Positions 32,690-46,462 of a stretch of DNA of 64,000 nt are shown piece by piece. The notes under the pieces were generated by a model. The model did not search any database, had not been told where the DNA came from, and was given only the letters and a program-made list of their open reading frames with translations. Both the position numbers and the translations under genes were made by a program. Position 1 is the stretch's first letter, and every line of letters begins with the position of its first letter. The stretch is from Rhabditoides inermis (taxonomy: Eukaryota; Nematoda; Chromadorea; Rhabditida; Rhabditidae): contig CAWZYM010000283.1 of assembly GCA_963966185.1 (NCBI GenBank), positions 1,646,001-1,710,000 of the forward strand, written 5' to 3'.

Positions 32690-34676
32690 TTCTCGTTCTC
32701 TCGTTCTCTCCTCCCATTCCTTCCCTCCTTCTCTCCTTCTCCCCTTCTCTCCTCCTCTCCTCCTCTCCTTCCCTCCTTCCTTCCTTCCCTCCTTCTTTCC
32801 TTCTCTCTTTCTCTCGTTCTCTCTTTCTCTCGTTCTCTCTTTCTCTCGTTCTCTCGTTATCCCTTTCTCTCTTTCTCTCGTTCTCTAGTTCTCTCGTTCT
32901 CTCGTTCTCTCGTTCTCTCGTTCTCTCTTTCTCTCTCTTCTCTCTTTCTCTCGTTCTCTCTTTTCTCTCTTTTCTCTCTTTCTCTCGTTCTCTCTTTCTC
33001 TCGTTCTCTCGTTCTCTCGTTCTCTCGTTCTCTCGTTCTCTCCGTCTCTCCGTCTCTCCTTCTCTCCTTCCCTCCTTCCCCCCTTCTCCCTTTCTCTCTT
33101 TCTCTCGTTCTCTCGTTCTCTCGTTATCTAGTTCTCTCGTTATTTCGTTTTCTCTTTCTCTCGTTCTCTCGTTCTCTCGTTCTCTCCTTCTCTCGTTCTC
33201 TCGTTCTCTCGTTCTCTCGTTCTCTCGTTCTCGCGTGTCTCCTTCTCTTCTTCTCTCCTTCCCTCCTTCCCTCCTTCTCCCTTTCTCTTTTTCTCTAGTT
33301 CTCCAGTTCTCTCTTTCTCTCTTTCTCTCTTTCTCTCTTTCTCTCTTTCTCTCGTTCTCTCGTTCTCTCGTTCTCTCGTTCTCTCGTTTCTCGTTCTCTC
33401 GTTCTCTCGTTTTCTCCGTCTCTCCTTCTCTTCTTCCCTCCTTCCCTCCTTCTCTCTTTCTCTCTTTCTCTCGTTCTCTATTTCTCTCGTTATATCGTTA
33501 TATCGTTCTCTCTTTCTCTCGTTCTCTCGTTTTCTCGTTTTCTCGTTCTCTCGTTCTCTCGTTCTCTCGTTGTCTCGTTCTCTCGTTCTCTCGTTGTCTC
33601 GTTCTCTATTTCTCTCGTTATATCGTTATATCGTTCTCTCTTTCTCTCGTTCTCTCGTGCTCTCGTTTTCTCGTTCTCTCGTTGTCTCGTTGTCTCGTTG
33701 TCTCGTTGTCTCGTTCTCTCGTTGTCTCGTTCTCTCCTTCTTTCCTTCCCTCCTTCCCGCCTTCTCACTTTCTCTCTTTCTCTCGTTCTCTAGTTCTCTC
33801 GTTATATCGTTCTCTCTTTCACTCGTTTTCTCTTTCTATCGGTTTCTCTTTCTCTCGTTCTCTCATTATCTCTTTCTCTCTTTCTCTCTTTCTCTCTCTT
33901 TCTCTCTTTCTCTCTTTCTCTCTTTCTCTCTTTCTCTCTTTCTCTCTTTCTCTCTTTCTCTCTTTCTCTCTTTCTCTCTTTCTCTCTTTCTCTCTTTCTC
34001 TCTTTCTCTCTTTCTCTCTTTCTCTCTTTCTCTCTTTCTCTCTTTCTCTCTTTCTCTTTTTTCTCTAGTTCTCTCCTTCTCTCCTTCTCTTCTTCTCTCC
34101 ATCCCTCCTTCCCTTCTTCTCCCTTTCTCTCTTTCTCTCGTTCTCTAGCTCTCTCGTTATATCGTTCTCTCTTTCTCTCGTTTTCTCTTTCTCTCGTTTT
34201 CTCTTTCTCTCTTTCTCTCCTTCCCTCCTTCCCTCCTCCTCCCATTCTCTCTTTCTCTCGTTCTCTAATTCTCTCGTTATATCGTTCTCGCTTTCTCTCG
34301 TTCTCTCTTTATCTCTTTCTCTCTTTCTCTCTTTCTTTCGTTCTCTAGTTCTCTCGTTCTCTCTTTCTATCCTTCTCTTCTTCTCTCCATCCCTCCTTCC
34401 CTCCTTCTCCCTTTCTCTCTTTCTCTCGTTCTCTAGCTCTCTCGTTCTCTTTTTATATCTTTCTCTCTTTCTCTGGTTCTCTCGTTCTCTCGTTCTCTCT
34501 TTCTATCCTTCTCTCGTTCTCTCGTTCTCTCGTTCTCTCCGTCTCTCCTTCCCTCCTTCCCTCCTCTCTTTTTCTCCTTTTCTCTCGTTATATCGTTCTC
34601 TCGTTCTCTCGTTCTCTCGTTCTCTCGTTCTCTCGTTCTCTCGTTCTCTCGTTCTCTCGTTCTCTCTTTCTCTCTC
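32690..34676. repeat. 2-kb pyrimidine tract (TTCTCTCG family of short repeats)
   Basis: The plus strand is almost pure C/T, built from irregular 6-8 bp words (TTCTCTCG, TTTCTCTC, CCTTCCCT). Long ORFs on both strands here are low-complexity artefacts. Confidence 0.95.
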
Positions 34677-35469
34677 CCCTTACTAAATTCCTACTGATCG
34701 CAGCCACCAAAGTACATCTGTCTCTCTCCAAACAGCGTGCTCTCTCGCGTGCTCTCGCGCTCGCCCGCCAGCAGAGGGCTAGCTATCAGCTAGCGTGACT
34801 GGAAACGACACCCACCCACCCACCCACCCACACGCTGGCCTTTCGCCTAGTGCGAGTGCGAGATCGCTCATAACTTCTTTCGGAGAAAAGATACAAAGAT
34901 GCCGTCAATTAGTGATCTGCCCTATGGAACCGTGCGAATCTAACTAACATAAATTGTAAGACTTCACATTGTTGCTAACATGTCCTTTGGATATCGCTAC
35001 TTGAAAATTCTGGCGCGAGCCTTATTTTAACCCAAGAGAGAGGGCGCTGCGCGCCCTCTCTAATTTCAAACTGCAAGCGAGGTAGATCGAAAACTATCGT
35101 TCTCGTGCAGGCTATAGAAACCCACAGCTCCGGGTGGAAAGAAGGAACGATAGTCATTCTGAAAGCGATTTGACGATAGAACTCCCGGAATGTTTCACAC
35201 GAAAAAGTTCCGTTTATCGTGTGACACATATCACAATACGCCAATAATATCATGAATGCGAATCGTGTGTAAATCAAAATTCACTTTCTTTATGAATTTT
35301 GTAATTGACGGGGCAGTTTGGTGAAACGGCAATGCTTGTCACCGCTTGTCACTGATTAAACAGAGTACGCATTTCATTAGCATTGTGTCATAAGTAATTG
35401 ATTCATCGGAATGCCATAGACAAACAAAAAAGAACGGGGCGTAGCACGCACGAATCAGCTGTTGCTAAC
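34677..35469. other. No gene recognised
   Basis: Contains a short (CACC)n run near 34811-34830 and short open stretches only; nothing supports a gene. Confidence 0.5.
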
Positions 35470-35705
35470 GAGGAGTGTAGTAGGTGCCACACCCTCGGAT
35501 TCGTACCAAATCGATAGAATACCTTAGTTAGGACCCTAGCCATCGATTTGTGGTGTCCGAACTTCCTAAACGAACTATACGTTTCCGTTACGAAAACGTA
35601 CAAGGCTCGTTTTTTTTTTTCATCCTACGCGGCGATCAAAGACCGAGCGGCTGTGGCTTACTGCCTGTCAAAATGACCCTCTCGAGTTCGATTCCGCGCA
35701 CATGC
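35470..35705 (+). repeat. Dispersed repeat with tRNA-like segment, copy 1
   Basis: Matches 43035-43290 in inverted orientation over about 230 bp (shared blocks TTAGTTAGGACCCTAGCCAT, CGAACTATACGTTTCC, CCTACGCGGCGATC). The end at about 35643-35695 looks tRNA-derived: AGACCGAGCGGCTGTGGC resembles a tRNA 5' part with an A box, and GAGTTCGATTCC is a good B box. A tRNA-derived SINE or tRNA pseudogene with conserved flank. Confidence 0.55.
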
Positions 35706-35944
35706 TGCTTGTTTTGTCAATAGTTTATGGACTTGTACTATCTGACTACCATATCATCATTTTCGCAGGGTCCGTGACTAGCGCTTCGGCGCGCTGTCGC
35801 GCGCCTCCGCACTAGTTTATAGAAGAATAGAAAATAGTTTAGATGAATAGTTGCAAGGTAAACTACGCTCTCATCACAAAAAAAAGAAAACTTTTCTTCC
35901 ATTTTGACGCAGAGGTAACAACAACATTCTAGACACAGTTCCAT

Positions 35945-37892
35945 GCATTCTTCTGTCTACTCTCACGTCTCCGCTATGCTCTCTTCTGTCTACTCTCACG
36001 TCTCCTCATCGATCAAATCACTTATCTAGAAATAGTTCTATGCTCTCTTCTGTCTACTCTCACGTCTCTGCATCGATCACATCACTTTTCTAGAAACAGT
36101 TTTATGCTTTTTCTGTCTACTCTCACGTCTCTGCATCGATCAAATCACTTTTCTAGAAACAGTTCTATGCTCTCTTCTGTCTACTCTCACGTTTCTGAAT
36201 CGATCACATCACTTTTCTAAAAAAACAGTTATATAATCTCTTCTGTCTACTCTCACGTCTTCTCATCGATCAAATCACTTTTCTAGAAACAGTTGTATGT
36301 TCTCTTCTGTCTACTCTCACGTCTCCGCATCGATCAAATCAGTTTTCTAGAAACAGTTGTATGCTCTCTTTTGTCTACTCTCACGTCTCTGCATCGATCA
36401 CATAACTTTTCTAGAAACAGTTTTATGCTTTTTCTGTCTACTCTCACGTCTCTGCATCGATCACATAACTTTTCTAGAAACAGTTTTATGCTTTTTTCTG
36501 TCTACTCTCACGTCTCTGCATCGATCAAATCACTTTTCTAGAAACAGTTGTATGTTCTCTTCTGTCTACTGTCACGTCTCCTCATCGATCAAATCAGTTT
36601 ATTAGAAACAGTTGTATGCTCTCTTTTGTCTACTCTCACGTCTCCGCATCGATCACATAACTTTTCTAGAAACAGTTTTATGCTTTTTTCTGTCTACTCT
36701 CACGTCTCTGCATCGATCAAATCACTTTTCTAGAAACAGTTGTATGTTCTCTTCTGTCTACTGTCACGTCTCCTCACTTATCTAGAAATAGTTCTATGCT
36801 CTCTTCTGTCTACTCTCACGTCTCTGCATCGATCACATCACTTTTCTAGAAACAGTTTTATGCTTTTTCTGTCTACTCTCACGTCTCTGCATCGATCACA
36901 TCACTTTTCTAAAAAAAACAGTTATATAATCTCTTCTGTCTACTCTCACGTCTTCTCATCGATCAAATCACTTTTCTAGAAACAGTTGTATGTTCTCTTC
37001 TGTCTACTCTCACGTCTCCGCATCGATCAAATCAGTTTTCTAGAAACAGTTGTATGCTCTCTTTTGTCTACTCTCACGTCTCTGCATCGATCACATAACT
37101 TTTCTAGAAACAGTTTTATGCTTTTTCTGTCTACTCTCACGTCTCTGCATCGATCACATAACTTTTCTAGAAACAGTTTTATGCTTTTTTCTGTCTACTC
37201 TCACGTCTCTGCATCGATCAAATCACTTTTCTAGAAACAGTTGTATGTTCTCTTCTGTCTACTGTCACGTCTCCTCACTTATCTAGAAATAGTTCTATGC
37301 TCTCTTCTGTCTACTCTCACGTCTCTGCATCGATCACATCACTTTTCTAGAAACAGTTTTATGCTTTTTCTGTCTACTCTCACGTCTCTGCATCGATCAA
37401 ATCACTTTTCTAGAAACAGTTCTATGCTCTCTTCTGTCTACTCTCACGTCTCTGCATCGATCACATCACTTTTCTAAAAAAACAGTTATATAACCTCTTC
37501 TGTCTACTCTCACGTCTTCTCATCGATCAAATCACTTTTCTAGAAACAGTTGTATGTTCTCTTCTGTCTACTCTCACGTCTCCGCATCGATCAAATCAGT
37601 TTTCTAGAAACAGTTGTATGCTCTCTTTTGTCTACTCTCACGTCTCTGCATCGATCACATAACTTTTCTAGAAACAGTTTTATGCTTTTTCTGTCTACTC
37701 TCACGTCTCTGCATCGATCAAATCACTTTTCTAGAAACAGTTGTATGCTCTCTTTTGTCTACTTTCACGTCTCTGCATCGATTACATACTTTTCTAGAAA
37801 CAGTTTTATGCTTTTTTCTGTCTACTCTCACGTCTCTGCATCGATCACATCACTTTTCTAGAAGCAGTTGTATGCTTTTTTCTGTCTAGTTC
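35945..37892 (+). repeat. 64-bp minisatellite array
   Basis: About thirty imperfect tandem units of the pattern TCTGTCTACTCTCACGTCTC / TGCATCGATCACATCACTTT / TCTAGAAACAGTT plus ATGCTCTCT. Variants include ATCAAATC for ATCACATC and shortened units lacking CATCGATCAAAT. Larger blocks recur (36227-36545 resembles 36917-37240 and 37485-37680), so there is higher-order copying. ORFs here are artefacts. Confidence 0.93.
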
Positions 37893-38019
37893 TATTAAAT
37901 TGAAAAAAAAGTAGCGATTCATGTAAAAAATATGAAAAAATATCTACATAAATTACAGATGTCATTCATTATTCAATCACAGTCTTCGTAATTAGGAGGG
38001 CTTGCACTTGATACTCACC

Positions 38020-38568
38020 TCACCTCACTTTCATTCTTCACTGAACTGCTCAAAAATACCTTGTTCGGAGTGGAAGAAGATCGAGCTTGCGACCCTCCAC
38101 AAGCTGATCGTTTCGATGCCCCGCCGCTGCCAGGCCGTTATCGTGAACAAGGGACACCCAACGAAGTACTGAGAGAGTTAGGCTTTTTTAGAATTAGATT
38201 TTTGCATTTTTTGATGTTGTTTCTTTACTGCTTATTTAAGTTCAAGTAATCAATAATGTAATATGAAATCAAGGTGTTTTTGGATGCCCAATGATTGGTT
38301 ATACCCAAAAATGGTGGTTAGAACTTTTTTGGAAGTGTGGTTTGGTCACAGGGATTTTTCAAAGTTGAAAACGAGAAAATGATGATTTTGTGAATACAGT
38401 AATCCGCCTACTGTAACTGAGAGAATAGAGGGGGATGAATATGGAACAAGGTATTAGGCCTTAATGGAGTCCAGAAAACGGTGTGCAAAAGATGGGAGCT
38501 CTATCTTTCATTTGAATAGTTTTATAGAGCAAAAACCAAAAGGTGATACCTTTTTGGCCGCCACTGTA
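38020..38568 (+). mobile_element. Tc1/mariner-type transposon, 3' remnant
   Basis: 38065-38172 encodes a C-terminal transposase fragment: SEWKKIELATLHKL, then SMPRRCQAVI and GHPTKY-stop, the usual end of Tc1-family transposases (W.K.....L..SMP.RC.AV.......TKY). The probable right terminal repeat ends CCAAAAAGGTATCACC-like (plus strand GGTGATACC TTTTTGGCCGCCACTG) at 38566 beside TA. No 5' half is visible, so it cannot move by itself. Confidence 0.75.
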
Positions 38569-38900
38569 TCTTATACGCAAGTACTTTTTAACAGACAATT
38601 AAGTCTTAGATAGATTATATTACCCTGCTGCTTTGTTGCAATAAAACTACTCTCACGCATCCCTTCACAATGCGTGTTCTTATTCCTATGTATAAGCCGT
38701 TTCCCAGTCATGTTTTGTCGTAACTGTTTGTATAGTCAGAAACACTCATTGATAACTGATTTTAACACACGACACTGAATAGCACAGATAGTTGAAACTT
38801 TACTGCTGCGGGTTCCTGTCTCATGAGCTCTGGTCTCGATTCTGGTCTCATGAGCTCAGTTCTGTTGACTACTTAATGTCTTGTGTGATGGCTGACTGAA

Positions 38901-39149
38901 ATGTCAAAAAAATTGTATCGAAGTAACAGGACTGTGTCTGTGAGCAATGATTGGTTTGCGGTCAATCTGGATGGGTTGATTGAAAAAAAAGTTTACAGCG
39001 CTTCGAAAAATATGCTCTGTTCAGTACAAAAGACGACAGCAGTAGGCAGACACATACGAAACATGCGGGCATTCTTCTTTCTCGCTCTTATTGGCGTCGC
39101 AGGTATCGCTTATTTATTTAACTATTTGTGGCGCTGTGCTACAAATTGA
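38901..39149 (+). CDS. Possible small membrane protein
   Basis: An 82-codon ORF (starts MSKKLYRSNRTVSVSND). The last third is hydrophobic (FFFLALIGVAGIAYLFNYLW), suggesting a C-terminal membrane anchor. No splice signals or homology were recognised and the ORF could be chance. A Tc1 remnant lies upstream and a MITE downstream. Confidence 0.25.
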   Translation: MSKKLYRSNRTVSVSNDWFAVNLDGLIEKKVYSASKNMLCSVQKTTAVGRHIRNMRAFFFLALIGVAGIAYLFNYLWRCATN

Positions 39150-39227
39150 CAAATCTTAAATAGTACGGCAGTACATAAATTCGAAAATATCGAATCTCAA
39201 AGATGGTAGATGGCTGTGACCTTTTAA

Positions 39228-39452
39228 AGGATGTATCCGGACAATGTAATGTTGCCTGATCTTCAGGATGGGGTCGCTTTCGTTTTTTTCAATGAAGACG
39301 AGTTTTGAATTACTGCTTGCGCAGAATAATCGGTAAAAATACAAAAGTTTTTTTTTCCATTTTTATATAATTTTTAAAGAGGGCTCAGTTGACGAGAACA
39401 AAAGCGACCTCAACCTGAAGATGAAGCAAGATTACATTGTCCGGATACATCC
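39228..39452. mobile_element. MITE with ~39-bp terminal inverted repeats
   Basis: GGATGTATCCGGACAATGTA at the left (39229) is matched by its reverse complement at the right (ending 39452). The inverted similarity extends to ATCTTCAGG, about 39 bp with a few mismatches. TTAA flanks both sides (39224-39227 and 39453-39456), suggesting a TTAA target duplication. 225 bp, no coding capacity. The right end lies 26 bp before the thioredoxin ATG. A diverged relative is at 30823-31055. Confidence 0.82.
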
Positions 39453-39477
39453 TTAAACCCTAGCTTGCGATGTGAAG

Positions 39478-39992
39478 ATGCTGGAGTCGAAAGACCAGTT
39501 CTACGAGGCGATTCGCTCTTCCACACCCACTATCGTCATGGCTCACACCACGTGGTCAGTTTCACTTTATACGAAATGAGAGAAGCCGAATTGGAAAGCT
39601 CATCATTGAATCTGATACGATTGATGATATGTGTATTGCGCACGCTGGTGTTGATCAGGTGCGGACCGTGTCGCGTCATGTCCCTCCAGTTCCGATCTTT
39701 ATCGAACGAGTACTCCGCGCTCAACTTCGTCTCGTTCGAAACGGATAAAATGCATGGTACGCGTGGGGACTCCTCGATGCTCTCATGTGGTTCATGCGCT
39801 TTTCAGATTTGTCAGAAGAGCTCGGTGTGCACGCGTTGCCCACCTTCTATCTATTCGTCGATGGGTGAGCTACATGCGGAACACTACGCTGGGTAGTATC
39901 AGCGAAATGTTCCTTGCAGATCGAAAACTAACGAAGTGGTGGGCATGGCGACTCCGACGGCTATGCGCAGTCTGATCGCCAGTGCACTTTGA
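39478..39992 (+). CDS. Thioredoxin
   Basis: Four exons (39478-39554, 39659-39756, 39807-39864, 39920-39992) encode 101 aa with consistent phases. The active site W-C-G-P-C is created by the exon 1/exon 2 junction (TG|G TGC), and the cis-Pro loop is HALPTFY (residues about 72-78), followed by the FVDG turn. Size and layout match classical cytosolic thioredoxins, which reduce protein disulfides using NADPH/thioredoxin reductase. No signal peptide. The start was chosen because an upstream ATG is followed at once by TGA; a CTAG acceptor 14 nt upstream fits trans-splicing. The adjacent MITE occupies the promoter-proximal region. Confidence 0.9.
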
Positions 39993-40225
39993 TCTAACCA
40001 CAATTACACATGTCTTTGCCACAGTACGGATAAAGATTATTTAGATTTGACTTTTATCGTTTTCTTGTTTTAGGGTATTCCTTCACCCGTTTGCTGTACG
40101 CTTTTCATAGCATTTAGTTATTCATTTCATAGCATTAAGCATTTAGTTGGGACATTGGTCTGAGCGAGATCATTCGACCGCGCTATTCGCGCGTTCGTCG
40201 GTTTTAAGGACATGAGGGTTATTGG

Positions 40226-41205
40226 CAAGTCAAATGAGGCAATTAGGAATTCGCACCACGCACCACCGCACCACCGCACCACTACACCACCGCACCACCA
40301 CACCACCACACCACCGCACCACCAAACCATCACACCATCGCACCACATTCTATCGCACCACGCTTTATCGCACCACCGATCGCACCACCGCCCATGGGTT
40401 TTACAAGTATCATTTTTCGCGCGTATTTTCGTAAGAAGTATTTTGCTCATGCATTTTTTGATATAAGTTCCGTTTCAAATTCATGTTACTCGTTTTCAGA
40501 AGTGATATAGTTAATGTTGCTTGAAAAAATAATGGTGTCATATCTGATAATCGCTAGACTTCTATTTGCATAGTAAGCTATTTGGTGATGGTGACGTGTC
40601 GTGTTAATTGGTATTCGATTTATCACATTCAGCGTTTACAGACGATGTTTCTTTTTCAAATCTTTGCTATAGGTGTAAATAGCAGGTGCTGACGTGCGCG
40701 GGGTTTGCTCACAGACTGCTACATGTCTCATCTAGCAAGTGATGATTTGCATTTGATCTCTGCAAAAACTGACATTGACACAACAGTCTGACAGTTACAG
40801 GGCAGACTGCTAGATAAGTGATAGTTTTTGAGAAGGGATATAACGAGGGTTCAACGAAAAGAACTCATGTCACCCATGGGCACTATGCATGTAAAGAACT
40901 AGGTTTGCAAATGTATGACTAAAGATTAACTGATGGTGATGGAGTGGTAATCGTGTATGCGGCACGAAGCGGTATCCGGCATGACGAAAAAAATATACAT
41001 GAAATACATATTTTCAGCAAGTGGTGCGATAACATAAGTGGTGGTGCGGTGGTGCGGTAGTGCGATAACATGTGGTGCGATGGTGCGGTGGTGCGGTTAA
41101 ATGTGGTGCGATGGTGCGGTGGTGCGATAAAATGTGGTGCGGTGGTGTAGTGGTGCGGTGGTGTGGTGGTGCGTGGTGCGATTTCCTAATAGCCGTCAAA
41201 TTAAG
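40226..41205. mobile_element. Foldback-like element with (CACCAC)-rich inverted arms
   Basis: The left end reads TCAAATGAGGCAATTAGGAA-TTCGCACCACGCACCACC and the right end, reverse complemented, AATTTGACGGCTATTAGGAA-ATCGCACCACGCACCACC. The arms are CACCAC-type simple repeats (40254-40394 and 41020-41190 in opposite orientation) around about 600 bp of unique DNA. A similar element is at 51087-51426. No ORF of note. Confidence 0.65.
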
Positions 41206-41275
41206 CAGATCGGAGCAACTTTTTAGAAGAAGTCAACAAATAGGGTAGATTTTGAAGAGAGATATCGATCCGGAA

Positions 41276-42841
<1,566 letters not shown>

Positions 42842-43034
42842 CATAGTAAATATTAGTCTCAATGGGGGAAACAACTCTATCAAACAAGTTTTTTTTATGA
42901 GACAGTCTCGCCGATTTCTGTTTGATAGACATGTCAGCCTTCGATCATCGTAGTGACGTAGTGCCACTCGCAACGAATGTCGTCGAGCTACTTCACTATG
43001 AGACGATCAACCAAATGTGTTAACAAAACAAAAC

Positions 43035-43290
43035 AAAAAACATTTTGCGCGGAATCGAACTTGAAAGGGTCATTTTGACATGCACCCGCTTTCGCTACTA
43101 TGCCACAACAGCTCGGTCTTCGATCGCCGCGTAGGGTGATACTTAGGAACGCGAAAAACGAGCCCTGTACGTTTTCGTACCGGAAACGTATAGTTCGTTT
43201 AGATCGGGACACCACAAATTGATGGCTAGGGTCCTAACTAAGATATCCTATCAATTTGGTACGAAGCCGAGGGTGTGGCACCTTCTACAC
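43035..43290 (-). repeat. Dispersed repeat with tRNA-like segment, copy 2 (inverted)
   Basis: Reverse complement of the 35470-35705 repeat. The tRNA-like part (43050-43118 on the minus strand) reads GACCGAGC, then TGTGGCATAGT and AAGTTCGATTCCGCGC, with recognisable A-box and B-box motifs. A variable-arm-like insertion is longer than in copy 1. Confidence 0.55.
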
Positions 43291-43329
43291 TTCTCGTGCG
43301 AGAAAAGCGGCATCATTTATGACCAACCG

Positions 43330-44140
43330 CTGCGCGACCGCGACGCGACCCTTTCGCGGGGCTGCCTCGGTTTTAGGGATTTCAAAACGCATTTTCTTTG
43401 TCCATAATATCAAATAAATCAATGAGGCAAACTGTTCCTGTCTGGCAATAGTGACAATGTTAATGTCTTTCAGTCTTCTCTCGTCCTAAAGTTCAGTGAA
43501 CCAAATAACTTTCGAATGCGTAGTGTGACACGGTCACTCAATTCTCTCATTCTCTCATTTGCATTTAGAATGGTTCGCAACTGGGTGGGACAAACTCACA
43601 TACACGTTTGTCAGCTGGTTGTCAGAAAACACATCGTTATTGTGGATTTTTATTATCGGTTTTCTATTGAGAACATCTAGAACTTTACCGAAGTTGCATT
43701 ATCGTTCGCAGGCATTTCATGTGTGAAGCATTTTTGTGGTGTACTTTATTTTTTTCTCTTCATTACCTGTTATCTCATCTGCGAAGCAAGACGGTTTGCG
43801 CTAACCTGGTTTTCCTGCACACTCGACAGTGATTCGTCATTTGTGCTTACGTTTCTCCGTCTACCACTATACGACTACCGGCTTTCGCCAAAACTTTCAT
43901 ATATCATTTGATTTGATTCCCTAAACAGTTGAAATTGATAGTAATACTCTTTTTACCGCGTGGTCATTCCGTGAAACGGAGACAATATGAAATCGTGAGA
44001 CAAAAAACCTCGAAAATCTTCGATATGCCATTTTTTCGCAACTGCTCGTTTGGAATCGATTATAACAACGTTTATCTGGCGGTGACATAGCAACATAATA
44101 TGTTTATACGAAGATGTACAGAACGAAGAGCATCTGGCAA
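43330..44140. other. No gene supported
   Basis: A plus-strand stretch at 43570-43721 behind a CATTTAG acceptor is open and has a hydrophobic segment, but no partner exon was found. Nothing else recognised. Confidence 0.4.
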
Positions 44141-44146
44141 TTAAGT

Positions 44147-45213
44147 CTAATTGCGGATATCGGTATCGTCCCTATCGCTGCCGGTATACGTTCCCCTTTC
44201 TTTCTCTTTCAGTACTTCGAGTTTCTCTTTCATCAGTCGAACTTCTTTGAGTTTCTTTCTCAGTTTTTCGTTGTTTTTCTCTCTCTGTTTTTCGGAACGC
44301 CTTTTTCGAATAGCAAATAGTTTCTTACTTCTTCTTCTTTCTAAATGTCGATCTCTTTTTTCGCTCTCCAGTAAAAATAGCTCTTCCATCTCTTTTTCCA
44401 TTTCCTCAAATCTCTGCTCCAGCGTCTGGCCTTGTTGAACATAAAACAGTGCAAGAGTAGATGATACAATCGCTACATTAGTTGCGAGGATGTTGAACCA
44501 TCCAGAGGAGAAGAAAGCATACAACTCGGCTAGAACTCTTTTTTTAATCAAGATTCGTCTTCTTCAAAAAAAAATACCTGCGAACGAATTACTGTCGTTT
44601 TCTGGAGTAGAATCGTCGACAGATTGAGGATCTACATGGAACGTGTGGCGTGTTGAAACAATTGATCAGGCACACCTTGATTGGCATCCGTGTCGATCGG
44701 AGGATGACTGGAAGGAAGACCATTGCACAAATCGTCGTATTGCATGATAAACAGGTCTCTCGCGGGATTGCGATCGACATTGAGCCCGCACAGATAGCAG
44801 TGGTAGCCGTCTAGCTTCATACAAATCCCCTTCACACATCCGCGAGCCAGCACTGCAAATAGTTCCAATGCTACAGTTTGCAGTTTGAGTCGCCGATTCT
44901 GACCTTTTCTGTTGCGGTAGTTGTTCCGCTGAACGGATTCGTCGATGTCTTTTCCCCAGTCCTCTGAAGAAAAATATATTTCGAAGATCTGTATAGACTA
45001 CCATCATATCTCTTGTCGTAGCGATAGCATTGATGATGATTGGAGGGACAAGTTTCAGTTTCTTGCTGTTCCAAGGGCAGATCGCACTTTTCCAACTCGC
45101 ACTTATAGCACTCTAGACAGGAGGAAATACTGAGTGAACCTGAAAACGGAAAAAGTAGAGCGATTTGTAAATGTATTCGCGTTACCTAGTAAACAAACGA
45201 GCAGCGGTAGCAT
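44147..45213 (-). CDS. Type I membrane protein: Cys-rich (Ly6-like?) ectodomain, one TM, coiled-coil tail
   Basis: Four exons on the minus strand (45213-45186, 45139-45002, 44963-44636, 44561-44147) give 302 aa; the last junction, with a TTTGAAG acceptor, is the least certain. The ATG lies 2 nt after a TTTCAG acceptor, as for trans-splicing. Residues 1-17 are a signal peptide (MLPLLVCLLGSLSISSC). The ectodomain has LECYKCELEKC, ETCPSN, HQCYRY, then RGCVKGIC and YHCYLCGLNVDRNP, a pattern reminiscent of Ly6/uPAR three-finger proteins though the final Cys-Cys...CN is not typical. A hydrophobic segment (WFNILATNVAIVSSTLALFY) is followed by a long Glu/Lys/Arg-rich coiled coil predicted to be cytoplasmic. 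Function unknown. Confidence 0.65.
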
Positions 45214-45219
45214 AGCCTG

Positions 45220-46416
45220 AAAGCTGAAAGCATCGAATGGACCGTCTGTCCGCGATGGCGAAATTAACTTCCGATAAGATATCGGTGAACGATTGTGAAA
45301 TGAAATGATTATGAAATGCGATACTATCTATCTTCTGGAAACGTTTTGTGGCTTTGCACGTGCACATATTGGTAAGCTTGTAACATGGAACCACCGGTCT
45401 TTTGCGTTTTTGATATTGAAGTGTTTATTCCACAGCAAGGGAGAAATAATAACGATAAAAGGCAAGCATGAAAAATATGTGGATAAACAAGGCTAACCCT
45501 TGACTTGACTGACCAGTGCAAGTGGTCAGCTACTTATTGGGGAGCTCTCATGTTACATAAAAATCGTACAAAGATTAATAACATCAACATCAACACATTA
45601 CACGACAAAGATAAAACAACTCTACAATAGTTTTTTTTTCATATCGGAAGTTTTCTTTGTTTGTTCCGTGTTTCCGTACAAGCAATGAACCAAAAAAAAA
45701 ACTAAGCGCCATTGTACCTTAAAACTAACTTTCCAATTAACATACACTCTAAGTTAGTTTCTTATCAGTTCTCGATACTTACATAAACTATACTAATTAT
45801 CGATGGTGAATGATTCATCGTTTAGCGCTTACACGGGTTGCTTGCGCATCTGTCTTATTCTTATGAAAACATGGCGAAACACACATTTTTTTCAAGCTGA
45901 TTTTAATGTGAGGATAACTTTACGAAGAAATAGTTTGAAACTCACCGAATAGACTCACCAATGGAACTGACAAGACAACAACAGCGCCTGCCATACAGAT
46001 ACAGCCTGCAATGTTAGCTTTCCATCATTTTCAGATTTCCGCAGATTTATCCACAAAAGTGTCACATGACGGACTTCAGAGTACGACTAATGTTTTTTTT
46101 TCACAAATAACTTCTCTCGTTTTACTGTAGATGACCCCACCAGTATATAAATTGATTGCTCTCAGGCGACTAAGTAGCCCGAGTTTGATTCCTTTCTGTT
46201 CTGGACGGTTGAAGTAGTTTCTGTGTCTGTGTTTGAGATGACAACCCATTCTATGCGCTCGTATGGGTGCCAATGGGCTCTGTCACAGTCTTCACTTTGT
46301 CCCTACTCACGGGTCTGACCGTTAGTTTGTTGGATGCTGTGTGTTGTGATTTTGTGATCTCTGATTATGAATAAATACATTATATGTCGGTGCGACCGAA
46401 CTGATTCACCCCTCCT

Positions 46417-46462
<46 letters not shown>

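Noticed and set aside
32639..34245. Ser/Leu/Phe-rich and Arg/Glu-rich ORFs in the pyrimidine tract
   Set aside because: Low-complexity translation of simple repeats with no start context or splice signals.
43570..43721. Possible exon with a membrane segment (WLSENTSLLWIFIIGFLL)
   Set aside because: Preceded by a plausible acceptor, but no upstream or downstream partner exon could be matched in phase.
46130..46230. tRNA-like GAGTTTGATTCC near 46179
   Set aside because: B-box-like words alone; no convincing A box or cloverleaf could be built.
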